Source of the DNA: Cinclus cinclus
Lineage: Eukaryota > Chordata > Aves > Passeriformes > Cinclidae
Assembly (NCBI RefSeq): GCF_963662255.1
Contig: NC_085072.1
Location: 3,621,001 to 3,685,000, forward strand
DNA: 64,000 bases
Direction: 5' to 3'
Under the pieces are notes generated by a model, which saw only the letters and a program-made list of their open reading frames with translations, was not told the DNA's origin and ran no database searches. The position numbers and the translations under genes are program-made. Shown piece by piece: positions 49,859 to 61,615 of the stretch. Within the stretch, counting starts at the first letter, position 1, and each line of letters starts with the position of its first letter.

Positions 49859-50518
49859 TTCTTCTCTTCCCAGCTCCACCACCGCCCTCCCCGAGGGCCC
49901 TGGGGCAAGCCCGAGCTCTGCTCCAACACAGCCTCACCCACTTCACTTCCAGGCTGTGGTGCTGGGAGAGGATGAGGTCAGGAGGATCCCTGGGCATGGT
50001 GCCTGCATCCCACAGCCCAGCCAGGCTCTCCTGACCTGGCCTGGCTGGATTCAGAGCCCCTGACCCAGACATGGCACTGGCAGGGATGCTGTTGAACCTG
50101 GTGATGTGAAGGATGAACCTGCACCTTCACGTGCCTGAAATCCATGTCCCTCCAGCTTCCACAGACCAGGAACAGCAGGAGCAGCCCGAGGAACACAAAT
50201 CCAAGCCAAACCAAGGCCTGATCCTGTGGGGAAGCCATTCTGCCACCCCTAGGGAACAACTGTGGCACCACAGACCTCTAAAGCCCTGAGTGATGGGTGA
50301 AGGGAGCCAGAACCATCCACCAGTCCACGAGCTCCAAGCCAAGCTTTCCCTGGAGAAACCAGGCTGGGGAGAGCTTGGATGACAGCCCCAGCTTTCCCAA
50401 AGATCTCACACCCCAGTGATCCTCACCACTGCCATTCCTGTTGGAAAAGCCACTCCCAGAGGAGCTGGCTCTGTGCTGGGGCAGAATCCTGCACTTCTCT
50501 CCCCCCGCCCCCCGACTC

Positions 50519-51720
50519 ATTCCCGGCCCATTCTCCATCCATTCCCAGTCCATTCCGAGCCCATACTGAGCTCATTCCCAGCCCATTCCCATCTCGTTCC
50601 CAGTCCATTCCCAGCTCCCCATTCCCAGCATGGGGCTGGGGGTCTGCAGCATCTCCTGCAGATCTCCATCTCATGCCCAGCTCTCCATTCCCAGCCTATT
50701 CCCAGTCCATTCCCATCCCATTCCCAGCGTGGGGCTGGGAATGCAGCATCTCCTGCATTAGCTGCAGCTGAGTGGGTGCAGCCAGCGGGGCAGGAGGCGC
50801 CGTCACTTTGATTTATGAGCACATCAGGAGGAGTTTGTGCCGTGACACGCGGGACTGACAGCAGCACTTCATTAAGCTGACACCGGGGTTAGGCACCAGC
50901 AGCCCCCCCTCCCCACCTCAGGAGAGGGACAATCCCTGCCCTCGGCAGCTTTGGGGACACAAGGACACCCCTCCCAGGGGATTTTGGGGTCTCTGCGCCC
51001 TGGTGATCCTCACGACTGCCATTCCTGTTGGAAAAGCCACTCCCAGAGGAGCTGGCTCTGTGCTGGGGCAGAATCCAGCACTTGGCTCCCTGACTCAGTC
51101 CTGGCTCATTCTCCGTCCATTCCCATCTCATTCCCAGTCCATTCCCATCTCATTCCCAGTCCATACGCATCCCATTCCCATCTCATTCCCAGTCCATACG
51201 CATCCCATTCCCATCTCATTCCCAGTCCATACCCAGCCCATTCCCAGTCCATTCCCATCTCATTCCCAGCCCATTCCCAGTCCATTCCCATCTCATTCCC
51301 AGTCCATTCCCAGCCCATTCCCAGTCCATACCCATCCCATTCCCAGTCCATTCCCATCTCATTCCCAGCCCATTCCCAGTCCATTCCCATCTCATTCCCA
51401 GTCCATTCCCATCTCATTCCCAGTCCATTCCCATCTCATTCCCAGCCCATTCCCAGTCCATTCCCATCTCATTCCCAGTCCATTCCCATCTCATTCCCAG
51501 CCCATTCCCAGTCCATTCCCATCTCATTCCCAGTCCATTCCCATCTCATTCCCAGCCCATTCCCAGTCCATTCCCATCTCATTCCCAGCCCATTCCCAGT
51601 CCATTCCCATCTCATTCCCAGTCCATACCCATCCCATTCTCATTCCCATTCCATCCCAAGCTCATTCCATCTCATTCCCAGCCCATTCCGAGCCCATTCC
51701 CATCTCATTCTCATTCTCAT
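50519..51720. repeat. CATTCCCAGTC/CATTCCCATCT satellite in two blocks
   Basis: Blocks at about 50519-50745 and 51112-51720 consist of alternating 11-bp units. Each block is preceded by the same ~100-bp unique module (50404-50500 and about 51003-51100, containing TTGGAAAAGCCACTCCCAGA), so a larger unit was duplicated. Confidence 0.95.
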
Positions 51721-52037
51721 GTTTGGAGAAGCCAAGCATCCTGGGACGGGAGACACAAAGTGAGAGGCAGCTCCTTGTTTCCCCCACACCCAGGATGCTG
51801 CTGGAGGTTGGGGGTGGCTCTCACACCCCAGCACAGCAAAATGCACCAGGATGGGCTGAGATGTGCCACAGCTCAGCCCTGTCCGGGCAGGATGCATGGA
51901 TTCACGGAGCAGCTGTGGTGCAGCACCCACGGACACGGAGCATCCCCACATCCTCAGGGACAGGATGCTGCTGACAGGCTCTGCACACACATCTCCATCC
52001 TCCTGCCTGTCCTCCCCTTCTCCGGGGCACCCCCAGC

Positions 52038-52330
52038 TGTGCTGATCCCAGGGAGATCAGAGCTGCTCCTCCCGGGAATTCTGCCCCTGATCCCAGGGAG
52101 ATCAGAGCTGCTCCTCCCGGGAATTCTGCCCCTGATCCCAGGGAGATCAGAGCTGCTCCTCCCGGGAATTCTGCCCCTGATCCCAGGGAGATCAGAGCTG
52201 CTCCTCCCGGGAATTCTGCCCCTGATCCCAGGGAGATCAGAGCTGCTCCTCCCGGGAATTCTGCCCCTGATCCCAGGGAGTTCAGAGCTGCTCTTCCCAG
52301 AGACTCTGCCCCTGACCCCAGTGATATCAA
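52038..52330. repeat. 45-bp minisatellite, about six copies
   Basis: The unit GATCCCAGGGAGATCAGAGC plus TGCTCCTCCCGGGAATTCTG is nearly perfect in five copies and diverged in the last one or two. Confidence 0.97.
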
Positions 52331-52844
52331 AGCTACTCCTCCTGGAGATGCTGCCCCTAATCCTGGCTCCTTCCTGGCCCCCTTCCCACCTGGGGATCCT
52401 GCTCGGAGCTGCTGACTCGCAGCAGGGCCAAGAGGAGCCCTTGGAATCAGGCAGAGGTGGAGCAGAAGGTGCTGGGTTTACAAATCCTACAGCAGGGCCA
52501 GAATTAAATCTGGCTATGGGTTTCCATGAAAGACCCAAGGGCAGCTCTGTGGAGGCTTCCCAGACACTCCAGCTCTTCCCTGAGTTTCAGGAAAGCCACA
52601 GCATCACCATTCCCAGCAGGCAAACAGGAACACAGACTTCAGGAACACCAGCTACCCAAATTTTTTGAGGTGAAACCAAAGCTTATCCAAGGATTTTGAG
52701 GAAGGGAAACACTGACATCTCCTTGCTGAAACCCCCTCAGTGCTTTTCCCAGATGGAAAGCTGGACACACACCCCTCCAGCAGCATCCAACACCCCTTCC
52801 CCCTCTGCTATCCAGCACCCTTTCTTGTTGGATAAATTTCTCGT

Positions 52845-52935
52845 CTCCTCTGCACCATTTAATTAAAAGTTAACACGCGCTTTTTAAAGCGGAGCCCGCT
52901 AAGCAAGTGCTTTGTTAGAGTTTAATTATATCCCT
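52845..52935. promoter_or_regulatory. Small AT-rich candidate element
   Basis: Contains ATTTAATTAAAAGTTAAC, TTTTTAAAGCGG and GAGTTTAATTATATC in about 90 bp of unique sequence. Possible conserved element; weak support. Confidence 0.25.
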
Positions 52936-54248
52936 GCTTGGTGCTGCAAGAGAACATCACCAGGGCCAGCAGGAAAGTCCTTGAGGAAGCTCACATTTAT
53001 GCCTCCCCCATTTCCCAAAGCACCAGCAGCTCCTGGAGATGGCTCTGATAACCCTGACCCTGTAAATGCACCAACATCCCACACTGAGAGCCTGGCTGAG
53101 GCTGGAGCAGGTGACCCTGAGCCACTGCAGCCACCCTGCTCCCCTGATGCCAACGTGGCTTTGCCAGTCAGTCTCCCCTGTGCCACCCAAACACATAGTC
53201 TGGGCTTAAAATCTTCCCTCCCTGCCAAAAAGCTGAATTTCAAGTGCTGGGTGTCCATCAGGGTGCTGGATTTTGGGAAGAGTGATGGCCACGAACAGCT
53301 CCAGCACCCCTGCTTGCACCAGGGATGTGGAAGGAGAGGCTCAGGAACGTGTCCCTTGTCACTGGGAACCCATGAAAGGACACTCAGCAGAGGGGCAGCA
53401 ATTCCAGACAAGAATTCTGCAAAAATGTGCAGCAAAAAAATCCACGTGAAGCATTTTGGGAAGAGAGAGGGGCATAAGGGAAAGGACAGGAGCGGTGCTG
53501 TCTGCTGGCTGGGCTCTGCCCCCAGGCTCTGTGTGACCACAGCACGTCCCCAAAACACAGCCACAACCCCCTGGGGGGGGCATCACTGTGCCCTCAGAGG
53601 CAAAACCTGCTGCCTGAAGGGGGTTCTACGGGACTGCTGCAATCTCAGGGCCATCAAGTGAATCTCCACCTGCCCAGCACTGCCAGTGTGAGGCTGGGGG
53701 GCTGAGAGCCCTGCCCACCTCAGAGCCTCCTGCTGGAAAAGCCCTTTGCTGGGACCACTGCTGTTTCCCACATTCCCTGGGCTTTGGAGAGCCGCCCTTC
53801 CTGGCAGGAAAAGCTCAGCTTTGGCTGCCACCTGACCAGCCCTGCCCTGCCAGCTCAGCCAGGACTGGGCTGCCCGAGCTGAGTCTGGCAGGGCAAGGGC
53901 TGGGCTGAGCCTTCTCTGATCCCAACACGGGGGGATCTGGGGAGCCCTTGCTCTGTGCTGGGGGGGCTGGGACCTGTCCCTGTCACCAGGAAGGGTCCAG
54001 TGGCCCCTCCAGTGCTGGCACCCCACACCCCACATCTTGTGGGTCTTGCAGAGAGGGAGGAAGAGGAGGAGAAAAAAGAGGAAGAAGAATAATTCCCAGT
54101 GATGGACTGGACACCCTGGCACCCCCAGAGCAGGATGTCCCATTCCCATGGGCTTCCTGGGGGTTGTCCCACATTTTTGTTTTCTGCTGGTCCCTCTTCA
54201 ATTTTTCTGCCAGCTCTGCTGGCCCAGTGCCCCTCCAGGTAAGCTCAC

Positions 54249-54335
54249 CTCTTTGGGTTGCTGCTTTCCGGCTTGCTGCTGGGTCAACAGCTGCAGGTGA
54301 AGCTGCTCCTGCTGCTTCTTGTAGTATTCCTGCAG
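54249..54335 (-). CDS. FOXP4: FOXP4 coding exon, Gln-rich region part 2
   Basis: This 29-codon, phase-0 exon reads [21 protein letters not shown], then A-G-K-Q-Q-P-K-E. The sequence is almost identical to human FOXP4. Acceptor TTGCCAG and donor GTGAGC are strong. A 1.25-kb minisatellite begins only about 50-60 bp upstream of the acceptor. Confidence 0.97.
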
Positions 54336-57236
54336 CTGGCAAGGGGAGAGAGCGACGGGATCAGCAGGGAACCACCCTGTGCCAGCCTCACCACCCTGTG
54401 CCAGCCTGACCACCCCATACACACCTCACCACCCCAAACACACCTCACCACCCCAAACACACCTCACCACCCCAAACACACCTCACCACCCCATACACAC
54501 CTCACCACCCCAAACACACCTCACCACCCCAAACACACCTCACCACCCCATACACACCTCACCACCCCATACACACCTCACCACCCCATACACACCTCAC
54601 TACCCCATACACACCTCACCACCCCATACACACCTCACCACCCCAAACACACCTCACCACCCCATACACACCTCACCACCCCAAACACACCTCACCACCC
54701 CAAACACACCTCACCACCCTGTACCCATCTCACCACCCCATACACACCTCACCACCCCATACACACCTCACCACCCCATACACACCTCACCCCCCCATAC
54801 ACACCTCACCACCCCAAACACACCTCACCACTCCATACACACCTCACTACCCCAAACGCACCTCACCACCCCAAACACACCTCACCACCCTGTACCCATC
54901 TCACCACCCCATACACACCTCACCACCCCATACACACCTCACCACCCCAAACACACCTCACCACCCCAAACACACCTCACCACCCCATACACACCTCACT
55001 ACCCCATACACACCTCACCACCCCAAACACACCTCACCACCCCAAACACACCTCACCACCCCATACACACCTCACCACCCCATACACACCTCACTACCCC
55101 ATACACACCTCACCACCCCATACACACCTCACTACCCCAAACACACCTCACTACCCCATACACACCTCACCACCCCAAACACACCTCACTACCCCAAACA
55201 CACCTCACCACCCCATACACACCTCACCACCCCATACACACCTCACTACCCCAAACACACCTCACCACCCCATACACACCTCACCACCCCAAACACACCT
55301 CACCACCCCATACACACCTCACTACCCCATACACACCTCACCACCCCATACACACCTCACCCCCCCATACACACCTCACCACCCCAAACACACCTCACCA
55401 CTCCATACACACCTCACTACCCCAAACGCACCTCACCACCCCGTACCCATCTCACCACCCCATACACACCTCACCACCCCATACACACCTCACCACCCCA
55501 AACACACCTCACCACCCCAAACACACCTCACCACCCCATACACACCTCACTACCCCAAACGCACCTCACTACCCCAAACGCACCTCACCACCCCAAACAC
55601 ACCTCACCACCCCATACACACCTCACCACCCCAAACACACCTCACTACCCTGTGCCCAGCGTCCAGGCATTGCCACAGCCATGCCTGGCACTGTCACCTG
55701 GGCAGGATCCCTGTGTCACCTGGTGCAGGGTGGGAGGGAAAGGAGCCACCAGGAGAGTCCAGGCAGCGTTCCCAAGGGCTCTGGATCCCCATGGCAGGTG
55801 AACCCCCCCAAACTCCAGCAATGCCCACCCTGCTGTTTATTTTAATGCCAGCCCACTGCCCTTTGAGAGAAAAGCAGGCTGGGGTGTTCTGGCACGTCAC
55901 AGAGCATTTCAGGGTGGGGAAACCCCAGCTTTGGCATGATGGGTTCCCAAAACACCCCTGACAAGTGCTGTGAGAGTCAGTGAGGTCCCAGCTGGTGAGG
56001 ACCAGGAGCAGCCACAAGCCCAGGCCTTGTGAGAGCTGGGGGTTCAGCCCTGCAGTCAAAACAGCCCCTCAAATCAAAGCAGAGGCATTTGCTGAGCCAC
56101 TAAAGCAGGGATAAACCCCCTGGATCCACAGGGGAGCCACCAGAGAGGGCCCCAGAGTGCACAGGCAGCGCTGGGACCTGCTGGCATCACCAGCTTTCAC
56201 CCCGGCCCCTAAACAAACTGTGGGTGATGGATTTGCTGAGCGCAGGGAGGGGAGAAAGGCACGGGGAGGTCAGTGAGACCCCCCCCAGCCCCCTCGCAGG
56301 GGCTCAGGAATGTCCCTGGGGATATCGGGAAGCCTTTATCAGCTCAGGGCTGCCAGCAGGCAGTGGCTGTTTGTGTCGGAGAACAGGTTTGGAGGGGCTG
56401 GGTGTTTACCCCCGAGCCAGCCCCAGCCAGGGAGCTGCGGCCACGCCGGGCTGGGAGCAGGAACATTGGGTCAGGGGTGAGAGGTGTGATGTTTGGTTTG
56501 CTGCCGGTGGAGAATGTGAGCTATTCCGGCCTGGGTTGTTTAATTTGCAGTCAAACGTGTTTCTTTATCCGGCTCCAAAGAGGCTTGTGGAAGGACCCAC
56601 CCAGGGTAGTGTTTACCCTTTGTTCTTTCCCTGGGGCCAACCTTGAATCCTTATCAGCCTGTTTGGAGTAAACAGGTACTGGAGGCAGGAGGAAGGGTGT
56701 GGAGGATGCTTGTGGGCTTTCTCCCTCTCTCCCTCCTTCCAGAGCTGTTTACCCAAGCAGACCTATTTTGTTTCAGAGTAAAAATCTGCTTTTTTTTCTT
56801 TTTTTTTTTTTCCTTCCCCTTCTCCGCCTTTTCTGCCCTCCCCATCCAACTAAAATCTCTGGAAAAGGCGAGCAGGGCCATGAGAAACAAACCTCACTTC
56901 TGGAGCTGGATACAGACACCTGCCCAAAGCCCAGCAGTGGCCACAGGGGCTCTGCTCGGGGCACACGGACACGAGAGCATCCACCCCGACCCCTGCTTTC
57001 CCCAGGAGCTGAGCAGCCTCAGAGCAACCCTTGAGCAGGAATTTTGTAGGTTTTGAGACCCTGGCTCAGGGTGGCAGCACCAGCACTGTCAGCACCTGCA
57101 GCTCTTTTCATCCCTGGACGTGCTGGGAATTCCAAAGGAAATATGTGGGAAACAGAAGGAGGAAAGGACTCATTTTCTTCTGCCTCCAACAAACTCCAGA
57201 CCCCGCTGGGAATCGCCTGGCTGGATTCAGCATTAC
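54336..57236. other. FOXP4 intron, 2.9 kb
   Basis: The 19-bp minisatellite fills the left 40 percent. From 55660 to 57236 it is unique sequence; the block at about 56500-56600 is AT-richer (GGTTGTTTAATTTGCAGTCA). A T-run lies at 56790-56811. No exon recognised. Confidence 0.7.
54395..55650. repeat. 19-bp minisatellite (CACCTCACCACCCCATACA), about 65 copies
   Basis: Units CCCCATACACACCTCACCA and CCCCAAACACACCTCACCA alternate over 1.25 kb, with TACC and CTGTACCC variants in a recurring higher-order pattern. It begins about 60 bp upstream (transcript sense) of a FOXP4 exon acceptor at 54336. The transcribed strand side reads GGGGTGGTGAGGTGTG. Confidence 0.98.
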
Positions 57237-57359
57237 CTGTTGCAGCATTATCGCCTGCTGCTGCTGCAGGAGGGCCTGGAGCTGGGGCGGGGACAGGATC
57301 TGCTGCATCTGCTGCGGCGTGATCATCTGTGGGGACATCATGGCCACGGACACGGGGAC
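57237..57359 (-). CDS. FOXP4: FOXP4 coding exon, Gln-rich region part 1
   Basis: This 41-codon exon, phase 0 at both ends, runs from GTCGCAG| to CAACAG|GTAATG. It codes [20 protein letters not shown] followed by a short glutamine tract, the start of the Gln-rich repression region shared by FOXP1/2/4. The tract has only four consecutive Gln, unlike the long polyQ of FOXP2. It is the most 5' FOXP4 exon I can find. No sequence resembling the preceding exons appears up to 64000. Confidence 0.95.
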
Positions 57360-58749
57360 CTGCGACGGCAAGGACACGTCACCACTCCCAACCCCGACCT
57401 GTGAAACTCCCCCCAAACGCCAAAAGCGTCTCTCCCAGAGCATCCTCCATGTCCCCCACACCTCTGGATGAAGCTCCTGGCCACTGGGACATGGCAATGG
57501 CACGGAGATGTGCCGTGGTGCTGCTGGCACCAAGATGAAGCTTCCTGAACCGTGAGCTCCCCCCCCCCAACAAGCTGAGGGCTCTTCCTTAAATGCAATT
57601 TAGCTGGGGGAACTGGGCATCAAACCACAGCTCCCTCCCCTGCTGGGTGGAGGGAAATGCCAGGGAAGTGGGAAGATACGGATCACCCAAATAACTCTGC
57701 AGAGCAGAGCACTGAGGAAGAGGTTACGGGGTTCTCCAGACACATCAAAGCTTTACCTCCAGCTGACACCAGTAACTCTGGTAATTACTGTGCCAAGAGG
57801 AGGGAACCTGCCAGCCCCTGCCTTTGGTTATCAAAACACAGGTCTACACCCCCGTGAGTGAGGCAAAGCTCCTGGGAAGGTGTTGGTGATGGATCCCAGC
57901 CCTGCTGGGTCCTGCCCAGGTGGAGCAATGCCCGGATGGAGCCATCAGGAGCTGCTTTGTCCCAGCCTTCCACCGATCCCACCGGCCCGAAGCCCTTCCC
58001 GAGGCTCTGGGCAGGGTTAGGGCTTTGCTGTCATTTAATGACCCTCCTGGATGCTTCATATTCCTGGGAAAGCAATTAAGAATTGCTGGGCAGGAGCCAC
58101 CAGCAGCCACAGGCTTTTCCAGGGGATCCCAGGAAGAGACAGCAGCTCCTTGGCACGTGGGACGGGGCAGAGCACAAGCCAGGATCCAGCTGCACGCCAA
58201 GGACTGATCCAAACTAAACAACTCCTCAGCCCTTCAGCCCAGGATCTCAGGATCTCAATGAGCAGAGAAACCCAGCAAAGTCCCACTGAGGGCCTGGTTC
58301 CTGTCAGCCCCCCTGCCCAGGACCCCCAGTGATGCCCAGTCTGGACCCCTTCACTCCAGCGGGGATGGGACCACAGGGTGACCCCGTGCAGTCCCTCCCA
58401 TCGGTGATGGGTGTCCAGCTGACCTTCAAGGGAGATTGCAAAGCCTTATCTATTTACTCAGCCATTCTGCTGCAGGGAGGTGTCGGACACGGGGCCAGCT
58501 CTGTTTGTCACCGGCGTTTCCCCCTCCAGCCACCTCCGTGGCAGAGCTATCGATTAATTCCTTTGACTTCCCACCCAAGGGCTGGAGCTCAGCAATGAGC
58601 CCCAGCACCCTGCAAAGCTCTGGCACCCACCGAGCCCCCCGTGGCACCAGCACCCAGTGAAGAGCTGCTGTTTGGGCACACAGGTGCTCCCAGCCAGCTG
58701 TGCCAAGCCCCGGGCAAACATCTGGGCAGGAGGGAAGCTGGCGAGGAGA

Positions 58750-59200
58750 GCGAGGTGAGCGCTGCTAATTTCCCTCTGCCAATTCATCAGCTGGCAACGT
58801 GCTCGGAATGAGAACCCCTAATTAATTGCTCCTCCACATTCCCCCCAGCCCGGGCGGGCTCCCAGCCCCCTCCCGTGGCCCCTCGAACACGTTTGCTGGC
58901 ATTTTCAAATCGGAGGCATCCTAATTACCGGAGAGTTATAACACCTTCCATTTCTCGCCCAGCGGACTGACACCCTGTCAAGAGCAAAGAGAATTGCCAG
59001 AGGTTTTGACAACACTAATTGCCCCTATAATCTAAAAACACAAAGGAGAGGCGATTAGTCGAGAGGGCCCCAGCTCTCGATCCGACACGAGGTTTTCACA
59101 ATGTTACAAGAAAACAAAAGTGACGCTTTTTAGAGTTTGATGGCTGCTAACAAAAGCAGAATTATATTTTCATACAACCTTTGTCTGCATTAAATGGCTT
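58750..59200. promoter_or_regulatory. Strong candidate conserved non-coding element
   Basis: About 450 bp of repeat-free sequence, clearly AT-richer than its flanks from 58900 on, contains GCTAATTTCC, CCCTAATTAATTGC, CATCCTAATTACCG, GACAACACTAATTGCCCC, GGCGATTAGTCGAG and ACAATGTTACAAGAAAAC. No coding potential. It sits in an upstream FOXP4 intron, where developmental enhancers of this family are commonly found. Conservation is inferred only. Confidence 0.45.
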
Positions 59201-61504
59201 TTTTTTTTTTTTTGCCTCCCCCCACCCCGTGCTCAGATGCGGAGCTGACACGGAGAAATGGTGGCGGATCCGTGTGGGGGTGAGGTGGGAATGGGGTGAA
59301 CTTGAGAGGAGCAGCCAGGCTCTGCTGCTTCCTTGGTTCCCAAGAAGAACATCCCCACAGCATGGAAATCGTTCCTCTCCCAGTTAAAGTTTCCAGGGAA
59401 AGCAGCAACTTTCAGTAAAAGAGGAAATTACCACTTACAGGCGGTTTTGCTCCCATTCATCCCACACCCTGGTACTGGGAATGTTCCAGCACTGCCTTGA
59501 CCCCAATGTGGGCGAGCAAACCCCAGTGCTGAGGGCTCTGTCCCAGGCCCTGGTGACAGTGCCAGCTGTTGGGGACAGGGAGAGCTGCTGCTCCAGCAAA
59601 GCGAGGCAGGCATAGAAATGCTGTTGGAAACGTCCATCCCAACCTGGCCATGGGACACACCCCAGGGTGGCCCTGGGACAGCTCTTCACACGCAGCCTCC
59701 AGTGACAACATTCCCCACGGCAGGGAATGAGGCCAGCCTGCAATCCTGGGATAACAGCGGGATCTGGGCAGCAATTCAAAATCTGGGATGCAGGTGATCA
59801 ACGTGAGAGCTGAAGGGTGCCAGCTCTGAGGGATGTCACCCAGCTGAGGGGTCAGTGTCACCCAGCTGCCACCACCCCTGGGTACCAGAGAGGCACAGGG
59901 GCTGGGAGAGGTCAGTGTCACCCAGCTGAGAGTTAAATGTCACCCAGCTGCCACCACCCCCAGGCACCGGAGCAGCTGGAAATGTCCTCGCAGCCAGCAC
60001 ATCCCTGGGGAAGCAGGTCCCACAGCAGCCCTGGAGCAGCAGCAGCAGTGGCTGGGGACCAGCCCGACGCGTCACGAGCTGGCATCTGCCAGACACCGAG
60101 TCAGGAAGGGTTTGACTCACGCCTTGGCCGGCTGCCACCCCGCAGAAACTGCTTACTAACAGCTCTGGCTGCTCCCAGAAACACCCGGCGCTGCTCCTGC
60201 CGGCCAGCAGCATCTCCAGGGGCTGCTTTTCCAGGCGGGCCCGGCTGTAATCCCCGTGCCAGAGGATGGGGCGGGAGCAGCAGGCGGTGGCTGGAAAAGC
60301 AGGCAGGTATTCCAGGGAATATTCTCTCTCCGAGCCAAAGCCAGCTGAGGGAAGCAGCACTTGGCCGTGTGGAATCAAGGCTGGATGGGGAGTGAGGCTC
60401 TTGAGAAATTTTCCCTAGATTTTTTTTTTTTTTTTGGAGTTGTTTTTACGGGAACTGATTGAACTCCCTGGCGCAGGGAAAGGCACGGCCCTGGCGGCCT
60501 TGGCTCGAAGCACCACGGGGTTGGTGCCCTCCTGACCTCGGGGACAGCTGGCTTGGCACAGCCTGAGGACATCCTCTGTCAGCCTCCAAACATCCCTGTT
60601 CTGGCTGTCACGCGGGCCAGGAGGTCACCGCAGGAGCCACCGTGTCCCCAAGGGCCTCACGTCACCGTCACCACGGGAAGGGGCAGCTCCTGGTCCACGC
60701 CTCAACCACCCGGACCTTGTCTCCCTCATCCCTGCTGGGATCATTGGGATGAGCACTCCTCTCTCTCCCTCTCTCTCTCTCCAGAGGGTGCTCCTGGTTT
60801 CCTGCAGAGCTCAGGGCTGCACATCCCTGCTCTGATCCAATCTTGGGGTTTAACTCCCGGTTAGAAACAGCAGAAGAGATCTTTGTGCTGTTTTTTCTAA
60901 TTGTCACCAGTCCTTTCATATTCAAACCCAACAGAAACAAACCGAGGAGGTTGGGAGCAGAAGGGGAGAAACAACCACCAAGAGCAGCTTCGAGTTGTGA
61001 TGTTTTAGGAGCCGGGGATGAGTAAATCCCACCCCAGAGCACCCAATTCTCCCAGGAGAAGAGCAACCCCAACCCCACTGGCACATCCCAGCCTCCCTCC
61101 CCTGCACTCAGCATCCCTGGGTGAGCTCCAAGATCCAGCTGGCTCAGACAGTCTGGGAGTGTTCCCAGTGCCCAGAGCCAGGCAGTGATGCCACTGACAC
61201 TGAGGTGACCCCAGCCACAGCTTAGAAACCCCAAGGGGTGGCAAGGGGCCACCCAGATGTTGCTGTGCCACCTCTGGACCTCACCAGGCTGGGATGAGAC
61301 AATGCACTAAAATCTGCCCAGGGTCAGAGGAGAAATAAAGCTCAGCCCCACATGCCAGGCTGGGTTTAGGGCCTGTGGGTGGGTTTAGGAACTATTTTAG
61401 GAACACTCTGAACAGCCCCAGCACCGAAGGCTCGAGTGCCCTGGGTCAGGTGGCAGCAGGGTGAGCAGATGAGGGGACACCAGCCTGGAGGACACCAGGC
61501 CCTG

Positions 61505-61615
61505 ATGTTCATCTTCACGTGAAGAAAAGGAAGAATCAATCCCCAGCATGTTCAAACCAACGAGTATGCTCGTTAGACCATCCTCATTAGCACATCCTCA
61601 TTAGCACAGCCTTCC
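61505..61615. promoter_or_regulatory. Cluster of small palindromes and a 14-bp direct repeat
   Basis: CTTCACGTGAAG at 61513-61524 is a perfect 12-bp palindrome centred on an E-box. AACGAG-TATG-CTCGTT at 61559-61574 is a perfect 6-bp stem with 4-base loop. ATCCTCATTAGCAC occurs twice in tandem at 61580-61607. Possible transcription-factor cluster. Confidence 0.3.

Larger units (their letters stand above)
47796..54248. other. FOXP4 intron, 6.45 kb
   Basis: Contents in order: unique GC-rich sequence with C-rich runs (47830-48800); 28-bp minisatellite (48805-49248); GGGAT array (49791-49858); duplicated 100-bp module with CATTCCCAGTC satellite (50404-51720); 45-bp repeat (52038-52330); AT-rich block at 52845-52935; unique sequence to 54248. 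No additional FOXP4 exon recognised. Confidence 0.7.

Noticed and set aside
54258..55961. Open frames of 488-567 codons rich in Thr, His and Pro
   Set aside because: They come from the 19-bp minisatellite antisense to FOXP4 and run over a FOXP4 exon.
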